DNA of 64,000 bases, taken from Drosophila miranda. Taxonomy: Eukaryota; Arthropoda; Insecta; Diptera; Drosophilidae. The stretch is taken from positions 30,135,657 through 30,199,656 of the forward strand of contig NC_046674.1 in assembly GCF_003369915.1 (NCBI RefSeq), given 5' to 3'. Positions 1 to 12,613 of this stretch are shown piece by piece. The position numbers were made by a program, and so were the translations under genes. The first letter of the stretch is position 1, and every line of letters begins with the position of its first letter. The notes beneath the pieces were generated by a model. It saw nothing but the letters and a program-made list of their open reading frames with translations, had not been told where the DNA came from and searched no databases.

Positions 1-2570
1 CTTTCGGTTCTTTCGGTTTTTTGGTTTTTTTTTTAAATTTTTATTGAATTAAGGTAGTTCTTAGATTGTAACTTTTCAATCTCGTTGGTATTATTGTTTT
101 TTTTATTGTTTGCATGTGGCATGTTGCCCCTGCTTTTATTTTGTTGTTTTACAAATTTTTTTTAGTTTTTTACTGCTGCTGCTGTTGCTGTTGCTGCGGC
201 ACTCACCTTCAAGGAATTAGAAAAAAAAGAAAAAAAATTTGAGCTGTGCTGTCGATCACACGAATCGGATGATACTAAACGACACAAAAGACTGAACGGT
301 CCGACGATCCACGGCAGACTATATTCTAGCGGCCAGCCGTTCAACGGATACAGATACTTTTCGGACCCGTTCCGAAAGCTTACTTTTCCACTCATACTCG
401 TATCGGGAGAGAAAGAGAGAGAGAGCGATGTGTGCCGCCCACCTGCCCGTCCAAAGAAAACTCGCAAGCACATGGTAGGGTGGGGAGAGGATGAGAGCGG
501 AAGAGAGGGCGGGGAAATGGTGTGGACGAGGCAATGTGGCCATGTATCTGGGCATGAGGCCTAAAAATAGACGCCTGTGGCAGCCCAAAAATCGAAATGG
601 ATACCGAAAACTGTTCACTGCTCATTCGGCTCTGATCCGATCTGTTCCGATCCGTTCCGAACCGATCCGAACCCGCACCCCTGCACCCCGACTGCAACCC
701 CTGTACTCTCTTGGAGACTATCTGTATCTGTGTATGCTGCTGCTGCTGTTTCTGGTGTAAATGGAGCCGCTTGGAATTCAATGCAATGGATAAAAATAAT
801 TTGTGCTCCAGTTGAGAGCACCAGCACCCGAGTGTGGGCCATGCCATGCCATTTATCCCACGACAGTGCAGTCAGACTAGTCTCGGATCCTAATAAATGC
901 CATATGTATGAGATTTAGATGCCATCCCACAGATGGAAATGGAGCCTGAAATTATTCCAGTTGCTGGGTTTTATAAAAACCTTTAACCCTGGGGAACATC
1001 TTACAGATGCAGATGCATTATAGATTTCAAAGATTGGATACAGCTAACTTATAGATTCGAAGAGTGGGAATAGTAGAGGTCAGCATTATCATGGAAAGCA
1101 TTTATTTGGGCTACCCTGAAAAAAAGTTTAGGCAGACCCATGCCAAAGCTCCAAGCATGTGTAGGAGTTTCGGTCATTGCAATGACCCAAAAAAAAAAAT
1201 CGAAGAAAAAACCCAAAGAAAGAACCCGTAGAAGAGAAGAGAAAGAAATCTCCAAGAGATTAGCCAAAGGTGGGATTAATTAAGAAGATTCATGGAAAAT
1301 ATATTTTTATCTAGTACTGGAAGCTTGAGATGAATCTCGGACAGTTGCCTATAAATGCAAGTGCTTTAGACTTCAATGAAGTCCCAAGAAAGTTGTTTTG
1401 GAAATAAATCAAAAGAAGGAATACGAATTTTTAAATAAGCAGGTTACGTCTAAAATTCGTAGGGGAGTTTTTTAAAATAGTTTACGGATTCTAAAACGTA
1501 GCTTTTGGAATTTCCAAGAACAAAACGTGTAGGAAAATAATTTCAAATGAAAGAGAATTTTTTGCGATAGCGTCTAATAGAGTATTGTTGTTATTGATGG
1601 TTAAGACTCAATGATAGTGTACCCTGCTTGATTAATAAATGTAAAGACGTAGCTAGAGAGCTCTTAGAAAACGAAAGTGCAGTACCTTAAGCAGATGCTA
1701 TTTGAATGCCGTCTTAAAATGTTTGCTTTAAATGGAAGCCTGAAATTGTAAAAAGTATCTTAGCAAAGAACTTCTGGCATTTCCACCAGCTTGTATTTTA
1801 TGCCCACTCTCAGTTGAATTTCTCACTGCCACTGCCAAAGGATATTCCCTTTCCTTCTACTACAAGGGGATGCCATGGATGCCTGATTAATTGAAATGGC
1901 CTTGATTGATACAATTTGTGGCTAAGCTTGTTTCAAGGGCAGCCGTTGCAGTGATTTTTGAGTGGCAGAATCGACCACCATTGCAACTGGCTGGCTCTCT
2001 TACAGGCTTACAGGCATACGGGCTCACTGAAGGTTTTACCACATAACATATTTAATGAAAGTGCATTTAGCTGCCAACTGTCAAATGCTGACCGCTGTAA
2101 AATCGCGACTTACCTTGATTAAAGCGGACGCAGTACCTACGGAGCCAAAGCATTAGCTAATGGGAAAAGGATGATGGAATTTCTTTTGACGCACGTCAAG
2201 GAAGCAAGAATCAAGAAATGCTTTTAATTGCACTCGCTTTCGTTTAACCTTGATCATCGAGTGCATTGAAGTATTTTTGGACGCTTGATCTTGGAAATTA
2301 AAATCAATATCCATTTGGGGTAGCTCTTAAAAAGCAGTTACTCATATTAATTTCAGAAAAAAGCAATAGTTGTTCAACTATGAGGGAAAGTTTTCCGAAA
2401 AAAACAACAGGAAAGGTATCTTTTGGTATACGATGTTGTAAAAATTGTTTCCTTTTAGGAATAGCCTTAAGTAAGAAATTTGGGGCTTGTATGAATTTAA
2501 TGCATATAGGAGTTCATATAAGTGCATCCTACACTTGTAATACACTTGTAACAGTTTGATATCACAAGAA
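1..2570. other. Noncoding AT-rich stretch, no gene recognised
   Basis: I see no ORF with fly-like codon use, no paired splice sites around a coding segment and no RNA gene. The overlapping short frames near 160-920 are low-complexity: a CTG/CTTTT-rich tract near 165-200, a GA run near 410-424, and repeated GATCCGATC-like words near 640-670. The stretch could be an intron or intergenic DNA of a gene lying outside the window. Confidence 0.55.
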
Positions 2571-2574
2571 TCTA

Positions 2575-2794
2575 AACACAAAAATTTGGTTGCTCTAGCT
2601 ATTATAGTCTCTGAGATCTGGCGCTCATCGAGACGGACCAACAGACAGCCATGGCTATATCGACTCGGCTATTGATACTGATCAAGAATTTATATACTTT
2701 ACGGGATCGGAAACGCTTTCATCTGGGTGTTACACATCCACTTTCACCACAAATCTAATGTACTTCTATACTTTTTGAGGATCGGGTATAAAAA
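2575..2794 (+). mobile_element. INE-1/SGM-like element, 3' fragment
   Basis: Contains the hallmark order of Drosophila INE-1 (DNAREP1/SGM/mini-me, a nonautonomous Helitron-related family): 'gctctagct', a GACGGAC-type tract, 'atcgactcggctattgat', 'gatcaagaat', a 'tatatactttacggg' block, 'cggaaacgctt', 'acatccactttcaccac', and a terminal 'atcgggtata'. Only the 3' portion is present. The family assignment is from recalled consensus features and not from an alignment. Confidence 0.7.
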
Positions 2795-2994
2795 TGTAAT
2801 GCAATTTTTCTTCATGAGCACCTGATAATTGAATGCACCCCCGTGTGTGTGACTTTTAGCATTTGAAACTATTTAAAGCAAAAAATGCCCTCCAAGGATA
2901 CGTGTAGATATGGGGAAACAATGTATGCAATGGTACGAAGTTCTCTTTCAACAGCAACTAATCTCTCGAATTCTCAGCAGATTCCCATATTAAT

Positions 2995-3500
2995 AAGATC
3001 CCACCAGTAAAACTACATATGCACATATGTATGTGCTTGTCTTTTTTATATCAATGTTTGGGCAGAATTACTTTTGGATATACTCGCATAATCTAAATAT
3101 ATTGCGTATATATGGAATATAGGCACATGTACACATATACATACATATGTATGTATGTATATGTATGTATGATCGCGTGCATATATTATTCTGTATATAT
3201 ATATATTAATGCCAAACTAAATACACATTTTCCGATGACGCTGCAGCATGCCAACTTGCAACATTTGTTGAAAGTAAATTTAAAAATTGTTGAAAGAAGA
3301 AAAATCTCTGCTCGAGCAAGGAACGAATAAAACGCTTCGATCACGAAGCTTTTTCTACACATCTATATATATATTTTTTTTTTTGTATGGGTGTTGGTGT
3401 GCATAGAACGTACAAGACATACATATGTCGAGATATTCTCGCTCACACGGAACTACATAGAAATATATGTATGACATATGTACATACATACATATGTTTA
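2995..3500. repeat. ACATATGTATGT-rich simple sequence
   Basis: Repeated catatgta/tgtatgta words dominate, densest at 3120-3170 and again at 3415-3515. This is ordinary fly alternating purine-pyrimidine microsatellite. The short ORFs running through it are artefacts of the repeat. Confidence 0.7.
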
Positions 3501-3554
3501 TAAAAGTACATATATTCTGTTTCTATAAATTTTCTACGTCGGAAAGAGCAAAAC

Positions 3555-4290
3555 AATCTATTGGTGAAGAAAGTGTACTGTGTAGATTTTTTTTGTGTAG
3601 TGGTTGTTGTTGGTGTATTATTTGTTTTTTAATCTATTGTTGGTGGAACTATTATTGGTGAAGCAGCTCTCGGTATAGTTTTTATTGGTGTGTATTGGTG
3701 AAGAAAGTGTACTGTGTAGATTTTTTTTGTGTAGTGGTTGTTGGTGGAACTATTGTTGGTGGAACTATTATTGGTGAAGCAGTTCTCGGTATAGTTTTTA
3801 TTGGTGTAGCTTCTGTTGATGAAGTTTTTACTGCTTTAGCTTTTTGTTGGTGAAGATTTTGCCACTGTTGTTTTTGTTGAGCCAGTTTAAGTTTAAGTTA
3901 TAATTTTGTTCAGTGTTTGTTGGTGAAATTTTAGTTGGTGTAGCTTCTGTGTAGATTTTGTTGGTATAGTTCCTATTGGTGTAATTGTTTTAGAATCTCC
4001 ATTGTTGGCTTAGTTTTTACTTGTTTAGTTTTTTAACCTCATTAGTATAGCTGGTATTGACGTACTTTTTATAGTTCTAAATTTTTTGGTGTAGTTGATA
4101 TTAGTGAAGCTTTCTGTAAAGTTTCTTTGGTGTAAGTTAGTTGTTATTGGTATATCCTTTTGTAGAGTTTTTTGGTATATTTTTCATTGGAATAGTTTTT
4201 GTTGACGTACTTTGTGTTGGGTTTCTTTCTGTTGTTGCTGCAATTATGGCTGAACGTTTTTCTTTTGTTGGTGTGTCTCTCATTTTTCTG
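3555..4290 (+). repeat. Degenerate TTGGTGWAG minisatellite with an internal tandem duplication
   Basis: Units resembling TTGGTGAAG, TTGGTGTAG and TTGGTGGAA recur for about 700 bp on a T-rich strand. Inside, one segment is duplicated: 'attggtgaagaaagtgtac' is seen near 3559 and near 3695, and 'ctattattggtgaagcag' near 3648 and near 3766. The unequal spacing shows indels since duplication. ORFs here are translations of the repeat and show no protein-like composition. Confidence 0.75.
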
Positions 4291-5199
4291 TTGTTGTACT
4301 CTAGACATGAATTTGAAAATGTTTCTCGATGATTTCTCTTTGGCTTGCTTCTGTTCTTCTTTATTTAAATATAGGGCATGCCTTCCCATGGCTGTGGACG
4401 GGGCGACAGGGTGCCCAGCGTGGACTACAAAAGAGTGGGAAGGGGCCATAGGGAAGAACAGATGGACGGGGTTTGTGCGCCCCGAACAAATGCGAACAGA
4501 CAATGCTTGTGTTTTGTAAGGAACTTGATCAGTTCGTCTATGTCTGGATGAAATCTATTTTCGCATTTATTTTCGTTCAAAATCATTTAAAACAGTTTTG
4601 CAGTAACACCCCTCACACCCACCACCTCCCACGCTCTCCCCTTCTCTCTCTCTTCATCCAATTTTGTTGAAATTTATGAATTTAGAAAATGTTTTTCTTT
4701 AAAACGAGAGATTTTTGAGTGTGTTTAACAACATAATTTGCTTTATTTTTGGCTTTTGCCAAATAGGAAACATTATCAGGCGAGGTAAGAAGGTTTTGAT
4801 ATGAGAAGCGAACAAACGGGGGAGGTCGGGGGGGTCCTTGAGCCATCTGAGGTGGGGGTTTAAAGGCAACCATCGACGAATGGATGGTCAGACACACACG
4901 ATGTGAGTGCGTCAAAGCCAAACAAACGTCATAAGCTCCCTGACAACGCCCGCATTCGACCCACCCCCCATTCAACCCCTACCCTCTCGACACTTCCAAG
5001 TGAATCTTCTCCGTCCCTCCTTCCCCACCCTTCCGCTGCTTTGGCCTTGTACTACTCGCATTCGCTCTACCTGACAACTATTTGTCGCTGCTGTCGTCGT
5101 CGTTGTCGCCCGTCGTTTTCGTTGGTGTCGTTAGTGTGTTGGTTGACCCATTTAGGGTTTATATGTATGTACATATATACTTATATGCCCTTACATATG

Positions 5200-5218
5200 G
5201 TATGGTATGGTATGGGTA
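5200..5218. repeat. (GGTAT)n microsatellite
   Basis: Three to four consecutive 'ggtat' units are read directly in the sequence. Confidence 0.8.
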
Positions 5219-6338
5219 CATGCATTATATATGCACTCGTACTCGTATACGTACAGTGGAAGTTGGCTGAATTTCAAAAGCGTTGAAGCGCCTGCAAATT
5301 ATTTAGATATAGTTGAAGGGCTTCCGACGTTTGTGAAACAAATTTATTGATGGGCTTGGGATTCCCCCTTATGTTGTGTGGAACCAATCAGTAGTACTTT
5401 AAGAATCTATCTTGCTTTATCTGAATACATTTCTTACACAATTTATGGACACTCTTTATCCTGCATACATCTTAAGAAAAGTCCCTCTACCTACTGTTTC
5501 TACGAATAGTTTTCAGAGTTCAAAGGGACTATATTTATTTTTGTGTAAGTAGTTTTATCTGTTGTATGTATTATCCTTGTCCATATGTAAATAAGTAATC
5601 TTGTCGTTGCATAGTTCTTAAAGAACACCACGAAAACACCTATTTAAAAAAACTGTGGTTCGATCCAATACCACTATGTGGAACATAAGCGGATAAAAGA
5701 AGCCTGAGGGCACCAAGATGATGCCGGTGCTTCCCGTGCCTCAAGAATATGGGCATCTCTGTTTGGATATTATTAAGTTTTTACACCTTACATATATTTT
5801 TGTATCAACACCCAGAGAAAAAATACCCGAAATTTTAATATTTGCACTTAAATTTAAATATTTATGCCACTAGATTGCATTAAAATTTAAGTGCTTTCAC
5901 TTTTATTTTGAAAGTAATATACACATAAGTTCACTGTATTTTTATTTGAAGTCCGAATATCTAATCTAAATATGGGTGTGTTTCTATATACTATGACACG
6001 TTTCATTAGTTGTATTTGTGTCTGTATTGTGTAGATTAATGTACCTCTGTAATAAACATATCTTCTCGCATTATCATATTTATCTATTGTTACTCATGAA
6101 CTTTTGTATCTGGTATCTAGTATCTTTAAGATTGTTTCGACTTACATATATACTTTGCCCTATCCATCTTCTTCCTATATCGTTTCTCACAAAAAAAAAT
6201 TTTATAAATCTTCCATCCTAGGAGTATCCTTCCCATTTTGATGACGGCTTGCCACACACCAATGCACCGACACAACCACATGCATCTGCATGCACAGACA
6301 CAGATACAGACACAGTGTATTTGCACTAGTTTCACCAA

Positions 6339-6346
6339 TGACGTCA
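6339..6346. promoter_or_regulatory. Perfect CRE palindrome TGACGTCA
   Basis: TGACGTCA is the full cyclic-AMP response element bound by CREB/ATF bZIP dimers. A CACGTCA half-site-like word follows about 25 bp downstream. It is one of three perfect copies in 8 kb on this side of the window. Function is inferred only from the motif. Confidence 0.4.
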
Positions 6347-7151
6347 TCGTTTCCACAGTTTCCCACGTCATCAGCAGATGCTGCAGAAGAGTCACCAGCA
6401 GCTGCGGCGGCGAGGTCAGGCCATGCAACATGCAACATGATGCTGGAATCTATGTACATATGTACGCCCGTATAAGAATGGAATGGAAAAGGCGCCTAAT
6501 TGATAGATGGTCCAATAAACTGAGGTCAATCAGGGCACAATCCCAGTCCTGCCTCCTCAGCCCCATCGTACTTCTATTCTGGGCCTGTACGTCATTGGTC
6601 TTCATTAGCCAGAACCCTTCTGCCCCCAGCATTCATATCTACCAGCAGCCGAAGGACATGCTCGAGAACGTTGCTTATGCTGATGATGGGGATGGTGACT
6701 GGGGCACAGCGTAGGGGTGGTAGAGGGTGGTGCAATGGGTCCATTCAGTGGTGCTGACGTTTGTCGCGGTCTCCGAGAGGCAAGACCCATCCCCCTTTCC
6801 AGCCGCCTTAGAACCGCCTTGAAATGCTGCAGTTTTGTGAATGAAATTCTTCAGCGTCATCAATGAGCCTGCCGCCGGGGATGAGTTGGACGGGATTTGA
6901 TTTGATTGGAATCGAATGGGAAAGAGGGAGTGAAAATGGGAGCGGCAGTTGGAGGACTGCAGGTGCAAGCGCGTTTGGAATGACTGCTGTAAAAAACCCA
7001 AATAAATTGTAACTGTGGTGGCCATGTGCATTGTCCCCATCCGGCGGGATTTTGGATTATGGAAATTTTTGACTTTTGCCCTATAGCTCGTTCAGGAATT
7101 ATTCACAAAAGTCAGAGGAGATTCTAACAACCGGAGCATGATTTGATTTGC

Positions 7152-7172
7152 GGGACTTATCACCACGGATAC
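7152..7172 (+). repeat. Dispersed repeat, copy 1 (GGACTTATCACCAYGGATAC)
   Basis: First of three copies of a roughly 20 bp core. It is preceded by ATTTGATTTGC, which resembles the ATTTGATTAC before copy 2. I do not recognise the family. Confidence 0.65.
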
Positions 7173-8718
7173 TATGGACGCAGGTCGTCTCAAAAAAAGC
7201 ATCCAAGTAGTTAATGATAATTTTAGTGTTTAGAGTAACGAATTTAAGGAGGAATCAAAAGAGAAATCCGATTCCGATAGACGAAAGACGATATACGTAC
7301 GTAGATACAAGTGATTTTGGCACCGACCTCGATTCCTGGAGCTTATTTATCGACTATAACTACTCTTTTTATGTTTAAAATATAATTCACAATAGATATA
7401 AACATGAATTTAATAAAAAGTCTTATTATATTATATAAAAAATTTATATTAAATCTTAATTTGAAAACATAAACAAATAAATATAATACAGCATATCAAA
7501 TTTGTAGGAAATATTCTTAATTCTTAAAATATTAAATTTAAATATAAAATACTAGAGGAGGCTTGCCCCTGTACACTGCCTCGTTCGTTCGTACCGATAT
7601 GAGTGAAATGTCGGATGACGACCCAAAGCTTGTTTGTATGATAGAGATATATTTATTTTAAACTAGCGCTGTGACGCACATTTTGGTTGCACGGATAAAA
7701 AATGAGGATAACTCAATTGATTGTTTTGTAGATGGAGAATAATGTCTGCAGTTTGGAACTGATCTCCAACTATGACCATTGCCTCATGGCCTACTACGGC
7801 TGAAATAGAAAAAAATCGATTATTTCGCGCTCGCAGGTGGGATTTCCTGACAAACACGAACAACTGAAAAAATTTGAGAAAAATCGGCCGCTCAATTGAT
7901 TTTATTATTATTATCTTTTTTTTGTATAGTTTGTATGTGCGTGTCAGCAAGGTCAAAGAATTTTGAGGGGGATATTATTTGGTTCAATTATCTGTCCCGG
8001 TTTCTAGGGTAGCCGATATGCCGCTCAGCTCCGGAGATCCTGCGCTGAAATTTACTCTGGAACGTCATGATCCTCGGAATTTTAGTTTTGTACTTCCAGC
8101 CGTACTTCCGTACTTCCAGTTAGGGGCTAATATGGCCTTGTAGATCATGACTTTGATGAAATCCCATACAATTCTCACTGCACTTTTATATATATAGATG
8201 TAAAATATGTCTAAATCAAATATTTTTGTATATTAAAAGTAAGTGAAACTCTTTTTTGTACAACCTATAATTTTTGTGCAATTATAATTATTGGTATGAA
8301 TTGTAAATCTAAGTTTAACTTTTCGATTCTCATGGCACTCGGTGTGAAGTGAATTGAAAACATTGAAAGCATACTTACCTGTAATTTGTAAAATTTATTT
8401 AGCAAAGGAACTTTTGTTAGATTTTAATTCTGAATGTCTTATTGCCCTCAATTTCCTACTATATACAATGTATTAAGTATATATTCTAAATATTAATTAT
8501 ATATTTAAACTTACAATAAGTAATGAAGTAAGTAAATTAAGTAATTTTTGAAACGTCTCTCCATTGAACTTACAAAATTTCTATATATGTATGTCCGTCT
8601 GCACAATACTCGTACCCGTAGCCATTCCTTTCCAGGAATTTATAATTTTACTCTTTTTCGCAGGCAACATCTTGGAGTTCAATTAGTCAGAAGAAAACTC
8701 GTGGCCTAATTTGATTAC

Positions 8719-8811
8719 GGGACTTATCACCATGGATACAAGTACTAGTACGAGTACTCGAACTCACACTCGTACTCGTACTGTTTGCTGACTGGTTAAT
8801 TGGCTGCAGGT
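8719..8811 (+). repeat. Dispersed repeat, copy 2
   Basis: The core at 8719-8739 matches copies 1 and 3. Downstream, 'aattggctgcaggt' at 8798-8811 also occurs after copy 3. An ACTCGTACTCGTACT simple tract separates the two blocks here. Upstream, GTGGCCTAATTT resembles GTGGCCTGTTTT before copy 3. Confidence 0.65.
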
Positions 8812-9210
8812 TGTGTCTGGGCGTGGGCCTTGTCACAAGAATGTGTGAGGTTAGTTTCAAAGTTTATGAAACAACATTTACTATAAAGAAAAGAGGGAAT
8901 GTGTTACCGACTATCGACATAAAGATTCCAAGTCTCTCACTCTCCAACCAAACATAAACCTCTCCAACCAAATTCAATTGTTTTCCACTAAAGTTTAACT
9001 CTCCTGTTGCATCTCCTTGGTTAATAACGAACAGCAAAGCAATGCAAAATATGTATTGTGTCTCGGCAGTGAAAATTCAAGTAATGTTTGGCAAAGAAAG
9101 CATCGCTACTGCCAATCCCTACAGCAATTTTCTCATTCCCTCCCAACGCGACTTCGAAGTGAAAGGAATCTGAGGAGCTCCTGCCTCTCTTGTGGCCTGT
9201 TTTCAATGCA

Positions 9211-9266
9211 GGACTTATCACCATGGATACTGCGGGACGCTGGCGAAGGCATAATTGGCTGCAGGT
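9211..9266 (+). repeat. Dispersed repeat, copy 3
   Basis: The core is at 9211-9230, followed by 'aattggctgcaggt' at 9253-9266. Both blocks are closer together than in copy 2, which suggests that the simple-sequence tract in copy 2 is an expansion. Confidence 0.65.
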
Positions 9267-12200
9267 GGTGCTCCTGCAACGCGCTAAGCTTCTAGCTTTC
9301 GCAGGAAAAAAATAAGAGCTTATGGAAAATAATTTGATACGCAGCCAAACAGCAAGTAAAAAGGACAAACTATGTAATTTTTTTTTAAATTTAATGCAAA
9401 CTACGCAGCGAATACTCGTAAAAAGTGAATTTACCTGCAGCAAATGACTTGACAAGTTCTTCATAAATGTATGGTCCATTGTTTAATTGATAGCTCTTAA
9501 AGATACCATATCATTTTAATCAATTTTCTATGAGATTGGATAATTTTTATAAGCGTAATTTTATTGCATCATTTCATACAATTCTTTTAAAGAAAAAATA
9601 TTTATGTCTCGTAACAAGAGTTTTGTAGTTCGACTAATGCAGAGCCCTCCGGACCCTAATGGAACATCCTGGCATTCTTTATCGAGGATGTTTTTGGATC
9701 TCTTGATAATACGAATGGATTCAGGGATGGTTAAAGCGTAAGGTCGTCCTACGATCTTCGAGCTTTATGGTTTTGAAGATCTTTTGAGTAGGTGAACGAG
9801 CGCCGAATGGAAGTCGGTATCTCTATTTGCAATTTCCGCACATTTAGCTTTAGATTGCCCTTGATTGGGAAAACGCATAATGATTGTCCTCTGGGATTCT
9901 GTGGATTATTTTTTCTTACCTCTAATTTTTCTAATTTCTAGATTAAATATTGGACATTCCACATCACTAAAACTAAGCACGAATGCTTGTCCAAAAAAAA
10001 AGACCATATGGTAAAATTACAAGAACATGGCTCATTCAAAAGTGCTAAATGCTAAGACTGCCAATACTTTATCTAAAAAACTGTATGCAGTTTATGCAAT
10101 AAAATTACCGTTAAAAAAATAATCCAATCTTATAGAAAATATATTAATTTATCGGATACAATTATTTTTCTTTTGAAAACCGCGATGAAGCTCTTAAAAA
10201 AACAGCAAACGCAGAAGGTATTGCTGTGCCAGCACTTAAGTCCTGCACTGTATATGTATATTTAGATCTTCATAATGTTTAAGCTTTGCACTATCTCTAA
10301 AAATAATAAATGTGAACCCTTATTGCTCTATAGATCCTTTAGATAAGTTATGAATTTTTGAGATCAGTTTGTATTGGAGAACTACATATATAAAATGATA
10401 AAGTCATTGTAAACATATGGAAATACATGTGATAGAGGTCTCTCAGAGAGATGATGCATCAGTGAGGTACTGCTGTGTGCTGTCTTCCCTGTGTCGGTGC
10501 CAAACGGCAGCCACCTGCATTCACTAGCAATCGACAATCGACGCATTCCAACAAAAATATTCGTGTACATTTGTATATGCAATACATACATACATATATC
10601 CACCGATCTGTATAATGAAGTTCCCATCTATACAGTCTTCCCATCGCACAATATTTGTAGACACATATACGCAAAAATCTAGAATGAAATCCATGCATCG
10701 CACAGAAGCACATAGGATCTCGGGCACATAGACTCGCATGTGTGTGGGATATGTCTTCAGATATGTATGTATATGGCAGATATATATACTACTCTAAAGT
10801 CTATATAGACGCCCATACAATGTATATTTGGCACAATCAAAAATACGCCTGTTTTTCACTTGTTTTTCCTCTGTGACTCTCACAGTTGTGGTTTCTCTCG
10901 GCTTTTGGCAACGACAACAGGCTGCTGGCTGCTTGTCTAAAGATATAGTCAACACATAGTCTCCACATCGCAAATCCTACTTCCAGCCCTCCCCCGTGGC
11001 AGACAGAGACCGCAACCAACCCCGCCGCCTGGCTGCCAGCCTTGGCCATGTTGTACGAGAGAAAGTATTTTGGATTTGGATTTTTGGATTGCCCTCCGGG
11101 TGGCAATCATCATCATTCCTGCGGTCCCCTGGATTCATTCCGCATCTTGCAACTGCATTCCACTTGTTTGGCTTAGGAACTCAACTTCAACTTTTGGTTT
11201 TTGGTTTTTGGGTTTTTGGCTTCTGGCTGACCCGGATTTATCTTTTGGGTATTCTTGACACCGAGTAGTGTACTAAAAATAAATACGAAGGTCGGCCCCT
11301 AATTGGCCAAGAGAGGGGTGTGGTGTGGGGTCTTATATTGGTGTCTCGGAGATACGGAACCAAAGGTCAAAGTGTCAACTGCAATAGCAGCAGCAGCGGC
11401 AGCGGCAGCGGCAGCGGCAGTAGCAGCGTTAGTGGCAAAGGTACCACCGACAGGTACTCGGAACGGATCGGCTTCCTTTGGCCTGCACTGTGCTGTGGCT
11501 CCGGCTCCGATTCCATTCATCCGTCCGCTAAAGTTGCAACTGCGCCGTACGAGAGGCAGAGAGTGCCCAGGCATGTGCCAGAGGGAGTGTCAAACAGGTG
11601 TGCAGCGGGAGTCGACGTCATTGCATCTGCATGGATTCCGGACCCAGACCTAGACCCGAACACAGACACGGATCAAAACCAAACCAACGTCCAAGCCAAA
11701 CAACAGCAGCGCACATACATATGCAGCGCTGCTGTGGCATGCAGCCATGCGGCACACACATTTCGATTCAATGGAAAATGAAAACTACAATGGCTTTTTC
11801 TGTCGGAGAGATTTATTACTCAAATGCCACCATCTCATGTCAAATTTGAAGGAATATTGATTGATATTGAGAAAAATCGGATAGTAAGAAGAAAAATAAG
11901 AATTTTATATTCGGTAAAAACATAGTGAAATAATTTATAAAACTATATTTTAATGCATTAAAACGCCTTTTTAATACTTCCCATACTTAATACAAGTATG
12001 AAACTTTAAAGTAAATAGAATATAACACATTTTAGTTTACATTTATTGTATATACATTTAATCTAAATTTAAGTATATATATTTTAATTAAAACAAAAAT
12101 ATATATTTTTTTAAATATGCTATATATACATATCAATCAAATATTCAAATGAAGATTAATATAACATTTTTTTTTTATAATTTCCACTCTCGGAGCAAAT

Positions 12201-12605
12201 CTATTGCAATTTCCTTTTTTCTCTGGGTGTTTGTTCACAGTTTACAGATGGATTCTGAACATATCTACATTCTCAATCTTATTTTAAACAATACTTTTCA
12301 ATTGGATGTGAATCCATTTCGCACTAATCTTTATTAGCATTCAATACAAATTGCATGGAAATTCCGTTTATTTCGGGAACATTTTGGTTCCTTTTTTTCA
12401 CCACTGTGCAGCTATGGTGGTGGTGTCTGCGCCTCTTGCCGCACCTGTTTGGGTTGCCGCCGCCCATCGTTTTGGGGCTGCTGCGCGTGGAGCTTCTGCT
12501 AACACAGTGACCCACTGCCGAGGCCAGCAGCTGAACGGCAGCGAGGACGGGGACGGGGACGGGGACGGAGAGGGATGTAGTGGCGGCAGAAAGCGAAAGC
12601 GGGAG

Positions 12606-12613
12606 TGACGTCA
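12606..12613. promoter_or_regulatory. Perfect CRE palindrome TGACGTCA (TGACGTCATAG)
   Basis: Second perfect CREB/ATF site. The extended word TGACGTCATAG is identical to the third site at 14487. Confidence 0.4.

Larger units (their letters stand above)
4300..7140. other. Noncoding stretch, no gene recognised
   Basis: Mixed AT-rich sequence. A pyrimidine-rich patch lies near 4930-5110 and a (GGTAT)n patch at 5200-5218. A 158-codon open frame at 6238-6714 is low in complexity, lacks a homologue I recognise, and is shared with several other overlapping frames, so I do not call it. A TGACGTCA site is listed separately. Confidence 0.5.
7180..12600. other. Noncoding stretch, no gene recognised
   Basis: Apart from the dispersed repeat copies this is AT-rich spacer (for example 7375-7560 and 11880-12150). 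A GC-richer patch at 11300-11780 includes a (GCAGCG)n-like tract near 11390-11430 that produces polyalanine or Ser/Gly frames in every phase. No splice-consistent coding exon was found. Confidence 0.5.

Noticed and set aside
5655..5690. 'ggttcgatcc' resembling a tRNA B box
   Set aside because: No A box, acceptor stem or cloverleaf could be folded from the flanking sequence.
6238..6714. 158-codon open frame on the plus strand
   Set aside because: The sequence begins in ACACACA/CATGCA simple sequence; overlapping frames on both strands look alike in quality; no homology recognised.
11303..11653. Plus-strand frame with a polyalanine run
   Set aside because: Produced by a GCAGCG hexanucleotide repeat that is open in several frames; no consistent coding signal around it.
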